Positions 34,758-44,316 of a stretch of 64,000 bases of DNA are shown here, piece by piece. The notes beneath the pieces are model-generated. The model saw only the letters and a program-made list of their open reading frames with translations, ran no database searches and had not been told where the DNA came from. A program made the position numbers and the translations under genes. The stretch spans positions 1,860,001-1,924,000 of the forward strand of contig NZ_CP054142.1 of the NCBI RefSeq assembly GCF_017893965.1, given 5' to 3'. The DNA comes from Treponema parvum (GTDB lineage Bacteria; Spirochaetota; Spirochaetia; Treponematales; Treponemataceae). The first letter of the stretch is position 1, and each line of letters opens with the position of its first letter.

Positions 34758-35513
34758 TTATAATCCCAAGTCCGACAAAATTTCAGTGTGATCGGAAAAA
34801 ACTGCGACAGTATGTTCTTCATGCGCAGACGGAAGGCCGTCAGCCGTGGCGACCGTCCAGCCGGTTTTTTCATCAAGAATAACGTCAGCAGTCCCAAGAT
34901 TTATCATGGGTTCAATTGCAAGCACCATTCCCGGCTGAATGCGCGGGTTCGCCCCTCCTCCCGGAACGTTCGGAATGTTCGGATCTTCGTGAACGTCAAG
35001 TCCGACGCCGTGACCGCAGTATTCGTAAACTACTCCGTAGCCGTGTCTCTGCGCAATATCGTATACGGCTTTTGAGATGTCATGGATTCTGTTGCCTGCG
35101 ATACAGGCGGCGATTCCTGCGGCAAGGCATTCTCTCGTAACTTCCACAAGTTTTTTTACCTGCGGCCTTACGTTTCCCACCATAACGGTATGCGACGAAT
35201 CGCTTATAAAGCCGTTTAAATTTATACCCACGTCTATTGAAACAATGTCGCCGTCGCGAACAATCTTTTTATGCGACGGCACTCCGTGAATAACTTCCTC
35301 ATTTACGCTTACACATGCAGCCCCGGGAAAATTTTCCTGATACCATGCAGGTTTTCCCCCATTGTCAAGGATAAAATGTTTGCACAGATCGTCGATCCTC
35401 TTCGTTGAAATTCCTTCTTTAACTTCAGGTATGACAACTTTGAACATGTCTGCAAGCAGACGGCAGGATTTACGTATGCCTTCGATTTCCTTATCATTTT
35501 TTAAACGGATCAC
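34758..35513 (-). CDS. map: type I methionine aminopeptidase
   Basis: A 251-residue metalloenzyme that removes initiator Met. All metal ligands are visible: DIGVNL-type DIVSIDVG, DSSHTVMVG, CGHGVGLDVHEDPNIPN, AIEPM and SAHEEHTV. The start is a GTG at 35513 with GGAGG four bases upstream. Length is standard for the compact type I enzyme without an N-terminal extension. Confidence 0.95.
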   Translation of the reverse strand: MIRLKNDKEIEGIRKSCRLLADMFKVVIPEVKEGISTKRIDDLCKHFILDNGGKPAWYQENFPGAACVSVNEEVIHGVPSHKKIVRDGDIVSIDVGINLNGFISDSSHTVMVGNVRPQVKKLVEVTRECLAAGIAACIAGNRIHDISKAVYDIAQRHGYGVVYEYCGHGVGLDVHEDPNIPNVPGGGANPRIQPGMVLAIEPMINLGTADVILDEKTGWTVATADGLPSAHEEHTVAVFSDHTEILSDLGL

Positions 35514-35570
35514 AATACCTCCGAAATTCGCATCGCCGTTAAAAAGTTTAATTTCGCCCGATGAAATAAT

Positions 35571-35627
35571 ATAAGCCGACGTATCTCCGTGTGCATCGGC
35601 TTATGGCGAATTTTGGCAAAGCCAAAA
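35571..35627. terminator. two hairpins after the J-domain gene
   Basis: ATAAGCCGA (35571-35579) with TCGGCTTAT (35596-35604) and TTTTGGC (35611-35617) with GCCAAAA (35621-35627). They lie between the J-domain gene stop and the map promoter; the second is terminator-like on the minus strand. Confidence 0.5.
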
Positions 35628-35640
35628 TACTGCGGCCTCA

Positions 35641-36390
35641 TTAAACGGAAAGTTTTAAAGCTTCCGAGCGGCAAATTTCTGCCGTTTTGCGGTCGCCCAA
35701 GCGCTCATAAGCTTCAGCCATTTTATTTAAAAAAAACACATCATCGGCCTTACCGAGCCGAAGATCGAGAGCTCTCTCCCATATATCCAGAGCCAATTCG
35801 TCGCTCATATATCCTTCAATGTTGCGCCTTAAAATGGAACGCATTAAGTCGAGCACTTCAGGAAAAAACAGCCTGAAATACGGAAAAGAATATTCCATGC
35901 GGATTATCTGCTCGAGAAGGAGCGCCGCATCGTAATATTCCGACCTGAAGACCAACTCTTCGGATAAAATATAGCCGAAATCCATAAAATCTTCACGGGT
36001 AAACCACTTTTTCAGCGAAAAACCCGCGTGCGTCATGGACATGTATTTGAATTCCTTTACGGCTTCATCTTCGCGCTCATGCATAAGATCAAAAAAAATC
36101 AACTTTGCACGGCTTTCTTCGTCGTCGCGCGCTAAAAGCCATTCCCGATAGTCGAATTCCCTTGTCTTTTCAGTCCTGTGCCGCCGCGTAAAAAGCGTAT
36201 CGTCAAAGATCTTTCTGCCGCGCACATCGGAAAGAATCCTGTACGCTTGAACGACTTTTTGAAATTCGCCGCTCTCGCGTTTTCGGGACATATCCGGATG
36301 AAGAGCCTTAGCCTTTTTTCTGTAAGCCTTTCTGATTTCGGCAGCAGAAGCATCAGGCCGGACACCGAGTATTTCGTAAAAATTTTCCAA
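35641..36390 (-). CDS. J-domain protein
   Basis: A 249-residue protein with an N-terminal J domain (NFYEILGVRPDASAAEIRKAYRKKAKALHPDMS, with the HPD triad near residue 31). No Gly/Phe or zinc-finger region follows. The rest is a charged helical region with TPR-like spacing near the C-terminus (KADDVFFLNKMAEAYERLGDRKTAEI). Such type III J proteins stimulate DnaK in specific tasks; the client is unknown. Confidence 0.82.
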   Translation of the reverse strand: MENFYEILGVRPDASAAEIRKAYRKKAKALHPDMSRKRESGEFQKVVQAYRILSDVRGRKIFDDTLFTRRHRTEKTREFDYREWLLARDDEESRAKLIFFDLMHEREDEAVKEFKYMSMTHAGFSLKKWFTREDFMDFGYILSEELVFRSEYYDAALLLEQIIRMEYSFPYFRLFFPEVLDLMRSILRRNIEGYMSDELALDIWERALDLRLGKADDVFFLNKMAEAYERLGDRKTAEICRSEALKLSV

Positions 36391-36415
36391 AGTCGCATTC
36401 CGTAAAAGAAAAAGC

Positions 36416-36910
36416 TTAAGCCTGTTTGAAAATCTGTTCCAATCCGGACTTTCTTACGACCATAACCGAACAGTGCGCGCCGGAAATTATTTCGCCTCTG
36501 GAAGCGGAGATAACATTACGCCGCATGGAATCATAAGCGTTTATTTTCCTTCCGCCTATGAGGATGAGATCCGCGTTGAACTCATCGGCGCAGGCTATTA
36601 TTTCGGACCAGACCGCGCCTTTACGCAATTCGGTCTCTATCTGAACTCCTTTTTGTTTTGCCAAATCGATTATATATTGAAGATAATGTTCTCCGTCGGC
36701 AACAAGGTTTGTCTCATAGCTTTCGCTTTCATCGGCAACAAAAAGTTTAGTCATGGTGAGCTGCTTTAAAGTCGCCGTGTCGACTACAAAAACGGCCTTT
36801 AAATTTACATGAAGCTGCTTTGCAAGCAGAATTCCGTACATCGACGCATGCATGGAAGCTTCAGATCCGTTTACGGCAACAAGCACATTTTTTAAAAGCG
36901 GGTTTAGCAT
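36416..36910 (-). CDS. universal stress protein (UspA-like)
   Basis: A 164-residue protein of the UspA fold: NVLVAVNGSEASMHASMYGI at the N-terminus and the ATP-type loop LILIGGRKINAYDSMRRNVIS, here slightly altered from G-x2-G-x9-G-S/T. The family is stress-related. It lies 25 bases after the J-domain gene start on the same strand and may belong to the same stress group. Confidence 0.88.
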   Translation of the reverse strand: MLNPLLKNVLVAVNGSEASMHASMYGILLAKQLHVNLKAVFVVDTATLKQLTMTKLFVADESESYETNLVADGEHYLQYIIDLAKQKGVQIETELRKGAVWSEIIACADEFNADLILIGGRKINAYDSMRRNVISASRGEIISGAHCSVMVVRKSGLEQIFKQA

Positions 36911-36997
36911 TTGAAACCTTCCGTTCTATTCCTTATCAACGCTTGAGTAACTTAAAAGCAAAACGTTTTCACATTCGTACTTTTTCAAAGTACCCTG

Positions 36998-37026
36998 ATT
37001 GTAACAGATTTTATAATAATTGTAAA
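36998..37026 (-). promoter_or_regulatory. universal stress gene promoter
   Basis: TTTACA (37021-37026) and TACAAT (36998-37003), spacing 17. A hairpin GTACTTT/AAAGTAC (36977-36993) follows in the leader. Nothing else is seen between this and the ROK gene stop. Confidence 0.55.
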
Positions 37027-37141
37027 ATAATCGTTGCAAAAACGTGAAAAAAACGCCGAAAAAGCAATTCAAAAATATGGGGAAAACATGGCTAAATAGC
37101 TGTAAAAGCAAGTAAAAACATACTCGTTAAAGCCTCATTTA

Positions 37142-38269
37142 TCAAATGGATCCTATGAACCCCGTAATAAAACTGAGCGCTGCGCCAGCTGCAATGGATT
37201 CTTTTTTATAGGAACAAATTTGCAGATAATCGGCATCGTCCCTAAACGTACTGAGCTTTGCTGCACGTTTTTTCAATTCGCTCAGATACGGTTCAAGATA
37301 TTCTCCTATGTATCCTCCCAAAATAACATTGCAGTCCAATATGACATTAATAATATTTACCGTCGAGGCAAGGTTGTCCAAATATTCGTCCCATTTTTTT
37401 TCTAAAACTTTATTTCCTTCCGCAAGCCCCGCAAAAAAAAGTTTAAGATTGCCGTCGGTCAAGTCGGACAGTATTGAGGCGGCAAGGTAGGCGTCCACAC
37501 ATCCGCGCTGTCCGCAGTAACATTTTTTTCCTTTGGGGAAGAGTGGAATATGCCCTACTTCGCTGCTTTTCTGCGTATCTCCTGAATAAACTTCATCATT
37601 TATTATCATCGCCCCGCCTATATTGTTGCTCAGCATAAGGTAGAGCACATTTTTCATATTTTTGCAAATGCGGCTTTCGGCAAAGGCGGCGGCATTTGCA
37701 TCATTGAAAAGCTGAATATCATAAGGCAAATACCCGGCAAATAATTCATGAGTGTTGGGCGCAAGATCAATTATCTTACTGTACAGAATATTTTTTTTAT
37801 TTTTATCAACAAGGGCAGGTATTCCTATACCCACTCCTAAAATTTTATTTGTTTTGAATTTCGACTTTTTAATTTCCGATTTTATTTCATCGGCAATTTT
37901 TTTATAATAAGCCTTCGAAGGCTCAAAAGCGATCCTGTGCCGCACCGATGACATGATCTTTCCGTATAAGTTTACCGCAACTATAGTCACATGATTTCTT
38001 GTTATATCGACACCGAAAGCGATCCTTGCATCGCCTGCGATCGCGTATGTGACGGCCCGTCTTCCTCCCGTATACCCTTTGGAACCCGCTTTTCTTATAA
38101 GACCGTCCTTTATAAGCCTTTCAATGTTTTTCGTAACAGTGGGTAAACATAAGCGGAGCTGCTGTACTATGTCTTTTTTTGCGAAATTTTCGCCGTCCAG
38201 CAGCAATTTATATATTCTGGATCTGTTTATTTCCTGAATTTCAATATTTAAAGGTTTTCTTTGTTCCAT
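37142..38269 (-). CDS. ROK-family transcriptional regulator
   Basis: A 375-residue NagC/XylR-type repressor: N-terminal winged helix (SRIYKLLLDGENFAKKDIVQQLRLCLPTVTKNIERLIKDG, about 12-55), then the ROK actin-like fold with GVGIGIPALVD and the zinc site KGKKCYCGQRGCVDAYL (CxCGxxGC). ROK repressors sense sugars or sugar phosphates. A start at 38269 is used (two codons after a second ATG); it is divergent from the permease-hyuA cluster and likely controls it. Confidence 0.9.
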   Translation of the reverse strand: MEQRKPLNIEIQEINRSRIYKLLLDGENFAKKDIVQQLRLCLPTVTKNIERLIKDGLIRKAGSKGYTGGRRAVTYAIAGDARIAFGVDITRNHVTIVAVNLYGKIMSSVRHRIAFEPSKAYYKKIADEIKSEIKKSKFKTNKILGVGIGIPALVDKNKKNILYSKIIDLAPNTHELFAGYLPYDIQLFNDANAAAFAESRICKNMKNVLYLMLSNNIGGAMIINDEVYSGDTQKSSEVGHIPLFPKGKKCYCGQRGCVDAYLAASILSDLTDGNLKLFFAGLAEGNKVLEKKWDEYLDNLASTVNIINVILDCNVILGGYIGEYLEPYLSELKKRAAKLSTFRDDADYLQICSYKKESIAAGAALSFITGFIGSI

Positions 38270-38300
38270 AATCAATATTTTTTAATACGGATCCGTCATC

Positions 38301-38346
38301 CATATACGATTACGTATATGATACTTGTTTTACCGTGCCGTGACAA
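38301..38346 (-). promoter_or_regulatory. ROK gene promoter with overlapping palindrome
   Basis: TTGTCA (38341-38346) and TATCAT (38318-38323), spacing 17. CATATACG (38301-38308) and CGTATATG (38313-38320) form a dyad over the -10 and start point, and ACTTGT/ACAAGT (38323-38328, 38343-38348) a second dyad around the spacer. An autoregulatory operator is inferred. Confidence 0.6.
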
Positions 38347-38489
38347 GTAAAATCAATTTTTGTATTTTTGAAGCGGATTCCCGTGTAAACACAAAACCAT
38401 GTAATACAACAATATATGCTCACAAGGCGCGTTTCTTACGGCAAGCCGGTGCATTTCTCTCTTCTCCGATCATTTTTTAAAATTTAAAG

Positions 38490-38518
38490 TTGACAAATAA
38501 AATAACTGACAATAAAAT
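38490..38518 (+). promoter_or_regulatory. promoter of the permease-hyuA operon
   Basis: TTGACA (38490-38495) and TAAAAT (38513-38518), 17 apart. The leader is about 160 bases and ends in GGAGG before the permease ATG. The 412-base stretch 38276-38687 holds this promoter, the divergent ROK promoter and no gene. Confidence 0.6.
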
Positions 38519-38687
38519 TATACAAAACTGTTTTGCAAATCCGTTTATAAAAATGAAATTAAATTATAAACCCAAACGTGCTTTTTTATGACATCGGTAA
38601 CCCGTCAGTGCGGGAAGAATCTGCTGCAAAGGTCGTAATACACGGGGAATTTACGGCAAAATAATAAAGAGTAGGAGGTATAACTCT

Positions 38688-39998
38688 ATGTTTGCAGGTA
38701 TTTTAATTTGTATCGTTTTTGCGATCATGGCAATTTTGATGATCACAAAAAAAATGCCGACTTTATTGGCGCTGCCTGTCATGGCGATCCTGATAGGTCT
38801 TATAGCGGGGATGCCTTTAATGAAGGGAAAAGAAAACATTTTCAGTACCATCATTGCAGGCGGCGCTACACGGCTTTCTGGCACGTATATTGCAATTCTC
38901 ATAGCCTGCTGGCTGTCGCAAATTTTATACAAGACGGGAGTTACAAATACGATCATAAAAAAAGCTGCCGAATTGGGCGGAGACAGACCCATGGTCGTCG
39001 CAATCCTTATGTGTTTGGTAACGGTCTTCTTATTTACGGTACTTTTCGGAACGGGAGCCGTAGTAATGGTCGGCACAATCGTACTTCCGATCTTACTTTC
39101 GGTAGGTATTCCGCCGGTAACCGCCAGCAACATATTTTTATGCGGGGTATCGGGCGGCTATATATTAAATCCGGCAAACATGTCCGGGCTGATAAATATT
39201 ACAGGTATTTCTTCTTCACAGCTGACAACTTGCGCAATCATTGTAGCCGGCGGAGAAATCATATTTTTTATTACCTTGCTCGCCATCGTAATGAAAAAGC
39301 AAGGAAAAAAATTTGCATTTTCAGCGCCGACAGTTGAGGACGGAACGGGAGTAAGCCCGAATGAAAAAACCGTAAAAGGATTTAGAGGCGTTATGGCCTG
39401 TCTTACTCCTCTTATAATAGTAGTCCTTGCTCTGATATTTAAAATAGACGCTATCGTATGTTTCTTTATAGGTATTCTTTGGATAATCATTTTTACCGTA
39501 GATAAAAATTGGTCAAAATATATGAGCATGATTACTTCCAGTTGTTACGACGGGTTTAAAGACGGCGCCCCCGCAGCCATACTGTTTGTAGGTATAGGTA
39601 TGCTGCTTAAGGCCGTTACCGCTTCAATAACACAGACGGCCCTTAATCCCTTTATGATTGCAGTTACTCCCAAAACGGTAATAGGCTTTATAATCTTTGC
39701 TATAATCCTTTGCCCGCTTTCGCTTTACAGGGGACCGTTTAACATTTTCGGTTTGGGATCCGGACTTGCGGCTTCCATTATCGGACTCGGAACGTTGCCG
39801 ACAATACTCATCGCCACAGTCTTTTATGCCTGTTCCAGATGGCCCGCTCAGGCAGGTCCTACGGCCACTCAAGTCGTATGGTCGTCTTCTTTTGTAGGAT
39901 ATGACCCCATAACTACGACAAATAAAATACAATTGCCGAATTGGATTTTCACCGCAATCACCATTGTGATGATGGCATTACTCTACGCGGGTAAGTGA
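38688..39998 (+). CDS. 12-TM permease of the gluconate/citrate transporter (IT) type
   Basis: A 436-residue integral membrane protein with about 11-12 helices. A GTGAVVMVGTIVLPILLSVGIPP segment near residue 120 and a repeated NIFGLGSGLAASIIGLGTLP segment near 345 resemble GntP- or CitMHS-type permeases of organic acids. The substrate is unknown, but the genes downstream (HyuA, FAD oxidoreductase, alcohol dehydrogenase) point to a carboxylated or cyclic amide compound. GGAGG is nine bases upstream of the ATG. Confidence 0.75.
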   Translation: MFAGILICIVFAIMAILMITKKMPTLLALPVMAILIGLIAGMPLMKGKENIFSTIIAGGATRLSGTYIAILIACWLSQILYKTGVTNTIIKKAAELGGDRPMVVAILMCLVTVFLFTVLFGTGAVVMVGTIVLPILLSVGIPPVTASNIFLCGVSGGYILNPANMSGLINITGISSSQLTTCAIIVAGGEIIFFITLLAIVMKKQGKKFAFSAPTVEDGTGVSPNEKTVKGFRGVMACLTPLIIVVLALIFKIDAIVCFFIGILWIIIFTVDKNWSKYMSMITSSCYDGFKDGAPAAILFVGIGMLLKAVTASITQTALNPFMIAVTPKTVIGFIIFAIILCPLSLYRGPFNIFGLGSGLAASIIGLGTLPTILIATVFYACSRWPAQAGPTATQVVWSSSFVGYDPITTTNKIQLPNWIFTAITIVMMALLYAGK

Positions 39999-40047
39999 TC
40001 GGGAATCATAAAACCGTTTATCGGTCGGCGGCGACGTTAACTTAAGG

Positions 40048-40081
40048 AATTGAACGTCTAAGATAGCGCTGTTCAATTTAA
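40048..40081 (+). repeat. 33-base dispersed repeat, copy b
   Basis: AATTGAAC and GTTCAATT form a hairpin around a 15-base loop; the same sequence as 24989-25021 with a few changes. It sits directly ahead of two-hairpin element copy 3. Confidence 0.6.
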
Positions 40082-40089
40082 TCTTAAAC

Positions 40090-40150
40090 TGTGCCAAAGA
40101 GCGCACAAAAGCGGCATTCTTGGAAATCAAAATTTCCTCGCATGCCGTTT
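40090..40150 (+). repeat. two-hairpin leader element, copy 3 (hyuA)
   Basis: GTGC/GCGC-type small hairpin followed by CGGCAT/ATGCCG with an inner GGAAAT/ATTTCC helix around CAAA. Compared with copies 1, 2 and 5, both sides of the helices have changed together, keeping pairing. Confidence 0.65.
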
Positions 40151-40169
40151 TATAAGGGAAAAACAAAGT

Positions 40170-42326
40170 ATGAAAGTCAGAATAGGCATTGATGTGGGAG
40201 GAACTTTTACCGATGCCATTGCAATAGACAATTCCACCTATGAACTCATCGGAGCAGTAAAAATGCCGACGACACATACTGCCAAAGAAGGCGTCGCCGC
40301 CGGAATTATTTTAGTTCTTAAAGAAATATTGGAAAAATATTCCATTTCTCCGGAAGACGTCGTGTTTATCGCACACGGAACAACGCAGGCCACAAACGCA
40401 TTGCTTGAAGGTGACGTCGCCCGCGTAGGAATTCTTGCTATGGGCTCAGGCGTAGAAGGATACAAGGTCAGAGCGGATTCAAAGGTAGGAAAGATCGAGC
40501 TCGCAGACGGAAAATATCTAAACACAAGTCATAAATTCATTTCAAACGCTTCCAAAAACATGAACGATACCGTTAAAGACGGAATCGATTCTCTTGTAGC
40601 GGAGAAATCGGAGGTTATTGTAGCAACGGAAGCATTCAGCGTAGACAATCCGGAAAATGAGAATTTAGCCGTAACGATAGCTTCGTCACTGGGGATCCCC
40701 GCCACGGCCGGGAACGACGTTTCCAAACTTTACGGTCTAAAAACAAGAACAAGAACCGCCGTAATAAACGGAAGCATCCTTCCAAAAATGCTTTCTACCG
40801 CCAATATGACAGAATCAAGTATCGCAAAGACCAATATCTCGTCGCCGCTGATGATAATGAGATGTGACGGCGGAGTTATGTCAATGGAAGAAGTCCGCAA
40901 AAGGCCTATTTTGACAATCCTGTCGGGGCCTGCCGCGGGAGTAGCGGGCGCGCTGATGTATGAAAAGCTTACGGACGGAATATTTTTGGAAGTGGGAGGT
41001 ACCAGCACCGACATTTCCTGCGTACGCGACGGCAGCGTTATGATACGGTACGCAGAAATCGGGGGGCATAAAACATACATCAATTCGCTTGACGTTAGGA
41101 CGGTCGGCATAGGCGGCGGAAGTATGGTACTCCTTAAAAAGGACGTCGCGATAGGATGCGGCCCCAGAAGCGCTCATATCGCCGATTTAAAATATGAAGT
41201 TTATGCTTCCGAAGATGAAATAATTGACCCGCAGTTACGGACAATAAGACCGCGCCCGGACGATCCAGAATACGCCTATATCAAATGTGCCGACGGAAAA
41301 AGTTTTGCGCTTACCTTGTCGGGAGCGGCAAACATAGCCGGATACGTGGAAGAAAACGATTATGCGCGGGGCAACGTTGCGGCAGCCGTAAAAGCGTGGG
41401 AACCACTTGCGAAGAACATGAATTTAACGGTAAAAGAATGCGCAGTAAAAGTTTTGGAATTTGCAGCGGAAAAAAATGCAAAAATCGTAGATGAATTAGT
41501 AAAAAATTACGGACTTGATATGCAAAGCGTAGTTTTGGTAGGCGGAGGAGGAGGCGCTTCTTCCGTCGTTCCTTTTTTAAGCAAAAAACTCGGCTGTAAA
41601 TTCCGCATTGCAAAAAACGCACAGGTTATCTCTCCAATAGGAGTTGCGATGGCGCTTGTCAGAGATATGGTAGAGCGAACCGTAGCAAAACCGACGGAAC
41701 AGGACGTCATTTCAATAAGGGAAGAAGCGTTTACTAAAGCGGTGCGTTCGGGAGCCGCTCCGGACAGTGTAGAAGTTAAAATAGAAATAAACGCCAGAGA
41801 GAATAAACTGAGAGCTGTGGCCATAGGCGCTACTGAACTCAGGACAAAGGATATTTCCGGAACAAAAAAGACGGAAGCCCAACTGATTTCGATAGTAGCG
41901 GACAATGCAAAAGTCGAACCGGAAAGCGTTAAAACGGTTGCAAATAACGGCAAATATTATGCAATGCAGTTTAGCCGCAAAATAAAAAGTTTTATATTTT
42001 TCAAAAAAAATATAAATTCGGTGCGATTGGTAGATACCGACGGCATAATTCGCATACAGAGAAAAGACGGCTTTATACATTCATGTAAGGCAAAAGACGC
42101 CGTTCGGTTTTTAAACAACATTGTCGACGAATACACGATTACAGGAGACGGCGGAGACGAAACACCGAACATATTCATAGCGACGGAAAGCCGGATAATC
42201 GATCTTTCAGGTATGCAGAATAAAAAACAGCTTGAAGCTTTAGCGCAAACGGAATTGAGCGGCTCCGATCCTACCGATACGATTCTTTTCCTTTGCACAT
42301 ATAAAACGTCTAATGAAAGGGCTTAA
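40170..42326 (+). CDS. HyuA-type hydantoinase/oxoprolinase family protein
   Basis: A 718-residue ATP-dependent ring-opening enzyme subunit of the hydantoinase A/oxoprolinase family. The N-terminal phosphate loop is GIDVGGTFTDAIAID, followed by HGTTQATNALLEGDVARVG near 75, LSGPAAGVAGALMYEK near 255 and VGGTSTDIS near 275. A late GGGGGASSVVPFL near residue 455 is typical. No HyuB/oxoprolinase B partner is seen nearby, unusual for this family, so the reaction cannot be named. C-terminal residues 520-718 diverge from common HyuA proteins. Confidence 0.82.
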   Translation: MKVRIGIDVGGTFTDAIAIDNSTYELIGAVKMPTTHTAKEGVAAGIILVLKEILEKYSISPEDVVFIAHGTTQATNALLEGDVARVGILAMGSGVEGYKVRADSKVGKIELADGKYLNTSHKFISNASKNMNDTVKDGIDSLVAEKSEVIVATEAFSVDNPENENLAVTIASSLGIPATAGNDVSKLYGLKTRTRTAVINGSILPKMLSTANMTESSIAKTNISSPLMIMRCDGGVMSMEEVRKRPILTILSGPAAGVAGALMYEKLTDGIFLEVGGTSTDISCVRDGSVMIRYAEIGGHKTYINSLDVRTVGIGGGSMVLLKKDVAIGCGPRSAHIADLKYEVYASEDEIIDPQLRTIRPRPDDPEYAYIKCADGKSFALTLSGAANIAGYVEENDYARGNVAAAVKAWEPLAKNMNLTVKECAVKVLEFAAEKNAKIVDELVKNYGLDMQSVVLVGGGGGASSVVPFLSKKLGCKFRIAKNAQVISPIGVAMALVRDMVERTVAKPTEQDVISIREEAFTKAVRSGAAPDSVEVKIEINARENKLRAVAIGATELRTKDISGTKKTEAQLISIVADNAKVEPESVKTVANNGKYYAMQFSRKIKSFIFFKKNINSVRLVDTDGIIRIQRKDGFIHSCKAKDAVRFLNNIVDEYTITGDGGDETPNIFIATESRIIDLSGMQNKKQLEALAQTELSGSDPTDTILFLCTYKTSNERA

Positions 42327-42336
42327 AGTGGGTAAT

Positions 42337-42882
42337 ATGAAAAACTTTCCTTTCCCCGACCGCGTATCTTCACGGGAAGAGTTAAAACGGGATATTCTAT
42401 ATCGAAGAATACCTGCGGAAGAGCGTACTGCAATTTGCGATACCGCTTGGGACATAGGCGTCCGGACGGCAAAGACAATCCTGAAAAAATCTAAAAATGA
42501 TATTAGGGGGATCATTGCTTCACATAAATTAGATATAAAATGGGAAGATACGGATAAGGTCGTAGGGAATATTAGATTTTTTGGCGAATACCTTGTAAAT
42601 AAAAATCTGATCGTCATGTATACCCAAAGTATAGCCAAATGGGCAAAAGAAAACGGTATTTCAAACAGACAGGCACAAGATTTGATACTGGCGCACGAAT
42701 TCTTTCATTTTTTGGAAGTCAGTAAGATAGGCTCGGTTTCAGATCAATACAGTATTCCCGTATTAAAAATAGGATCGCGCGTCTTGCTTTACGGCTCAAT
42801 TAAGGCCTTATCCGAAATAGGCGCGCACGGCTTTAGCAGAACATATTTTGATTTATACAGAAACAGGATGGAATACGTTTAA
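42337..42882 (+). CDS. small HExxH-motif protein in the hyuA cluster
   Basis: A 181-residue soluble protein of unknown family. LILAHEFFHFLEVSKIGS near residue 125 has the zincin motif HExxH followed by conserved-looking Glu; no signal peptide or membrane helix is seen. The rest is mixed alpha/beta with YRRIPAEERTAICDTAWD near 24. It overlaps the hyuA end if an ATG at 42313 is used; 42337 avoids this but neither has a clear ribosome binding site. Its place between hyuA and an FAD enzyme suggests it acts in the same pathway, as a hydrolase or as a metal-dependent chaperone. Confidence 0.6.
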   Translation: MKNFPFPDRVSSREELKRDILYRRIPAEERTAICDTAWDIGVRTAKTILKKSKNDIRGIIASHKLDIKWEDTDKVVGNIRFFGEYLVNKNLIVMYTQSIAKWAKENGISNRQAQDLILAHEFFHFLEVSKIGSVSDQYSIPVLKIGSRVLLYGSIKALSEIGAHGFSRTYFDLYRNRMEYV

Positions 42883-42927
42883 CGGCATGGCGCCGTAGGC
42901 AAAAATATAAAAAAATGGAGCGTTAAT

Positions 42928-44295
42928 ATGAAACTGACTAAAACATATGACGTAGCTGTAATAGGCGGCGGACCGGGAGGCATTGCCGCGGCAATAAGTG
43001 CAGCTCGCAACGGCGCAAGCGTAATCCTTGCGGAAAGGAACGGATACTTAGGGGGCCAACTCGGTTCGGGCTTACCCTTTCTTGCATTTTTGGATCGAAA
43101 GCAACGCCAAGTGATAGGCGGTGTTGCGCAGGAATTTGTCGACAGACTTTCCAAACTTAACGGGACACACGGTCATACATACTGTCCGTTTCATATTTCA
43201 ACCACTGTCATACACCCTTTTTTGGCAAGAATAATTTGCTTTGAAATGGCAAAAGAAACGGGGATAGATCTTTTAATGCACTGTGAATTATCCGACGTTA
43301 AGGTTTCAGGCGGTAAAATAAAATCCGTTACACTGTCAGGAAAAGGGGAACACATAGAAATCGAGGCGAATATATTTATAGACGCTACGGGAGACGGAGA
43401 TTTGGGTTTTGCGGCAGGCGCATCCTTTAACAAGGGGCAGGAAAAAGACAATGTGCTTCAACCTCCTACCCTTATGTTCAATCTGGGCGGCGTGGACTTT
43501 GAAGCCTTTTGTGATTTTATTGCAGAACATCCGGAAGAGCTTCCTTACGGGCTAAAGATGAATAATTTACGTGAAGGATATAATGCGGAGTTTTTTAGGA
43601 ACAATCCTAGTTTTATTTTTTTCGGTATGCAAAATTTAATAAAAAAACTTCGTAAAGAAGGCAAGTGCCCGGTTGCCAGAGACACCGTTATTTTTATCCG
43701 TCAGCCCATTCCGGGAGAAGTGGCCGTAAACACCATACGGATTCTTAATTTCGACGGATCCAGCGTAGCGGATCTAAGCAGAGGCGAACTTGAAGCTCAT
43801 TTACAAATTTTGCCCTTGATCGATATGTTTAGAGACTTTGTGCCGGGATTTAAAAACTGTTATCTGACTTCCATAAATTCTTCCATCGGCGTAAGGGAAA
43901 GCCGCCGCATTTTAGGACACAAAATCTTATCACACAAAGATTGTTTGGACGGTATTGTAAGCGAAGATTCCATTGCCCTATGCAGCTATTTTATAGACAT
44001 TCACAGCGGCACGTCCGATGACACTACGGGAATAACGGTTGAAGAGCCCTTCGGGATCCCTTATCTTTGCTTGGTATCTAAGGACGTTGATAATTTAATG
44101 ATGAGCGGACGCTGTATCAGCGTAGATCCCATTGCCTTCGGAGCAACGCGTATAATGAACGTGTGCATGGCGGTAGGACAAGCGTGCGGTACCGCAGCGT
44201 CGATGGCGACATCCTGTGCCCTTAGTCCTAAAGAGGTCGACGTAGAAAAACTGCGCATAAAAATTGCCGAACAAGGTGCAATTTTAAAAGTATAA
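42928..44295 (+). CDS. FAD-dependent oxidoreductase
   Basis: A 455-residue enzyme of the FAD_oxidored type. The dinucleotide-binding motif is VIGGGPGGIAAAISAARNGA near residue 10, with FIDATGDGDLGFAAGA near 150 as second FAD contact and NLMMSGRCISVDPIAFGATRIMNVCMAVGQACGTAAS at the C-terminal FAD site. No Fe-S ligands or signal peptide are seen. GGAG precedes the ATG by seven bases. Redox role on the hyuA-pathway substrate is inferred. Confidence 0.85.
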   Translation: MKLTKTYDVAVIGGGPGGIAAAISAARNGASVILAERNGYLGGQLGSGLPFLAFLDRKQRQVIGGVAQEFVDRLSKLNGTHGHTYCPFHISTTVIHPFLARIICFEMAKETGIDLLMHCELSDVKVSGGKIKSVTLSGKGEHIEIEANIFIDATGDGDLGFAAGASFNKGQEKDNVLQPPTLMFNLGGVDFEAFCDFIAEHPEELPYGLKMNNLREGYNAEFFRNNPSFIFFGMQNLIKKLRKEGKCPVARDTVIFIRQPIPGEVAVNTIRILNFDGSSVADLSRGELEAHLQILPLIDMFRDFVPGFKNCYLTSINSSIGVRESRRILGHKILSHKDCLDGIVSEDSIALCSYFIDIHSGTSDDTTGITVEEPFGIPYLCLVSKDVDNLMMSGRCISVDPIAFGATRIMNVCMAVGQACGTAASMATSCALSPKEVDVEKLRIKIAEQGAILKV

Positions 44296-44316
44296 ACATA
44301 GCGCAAATTGCGCATA

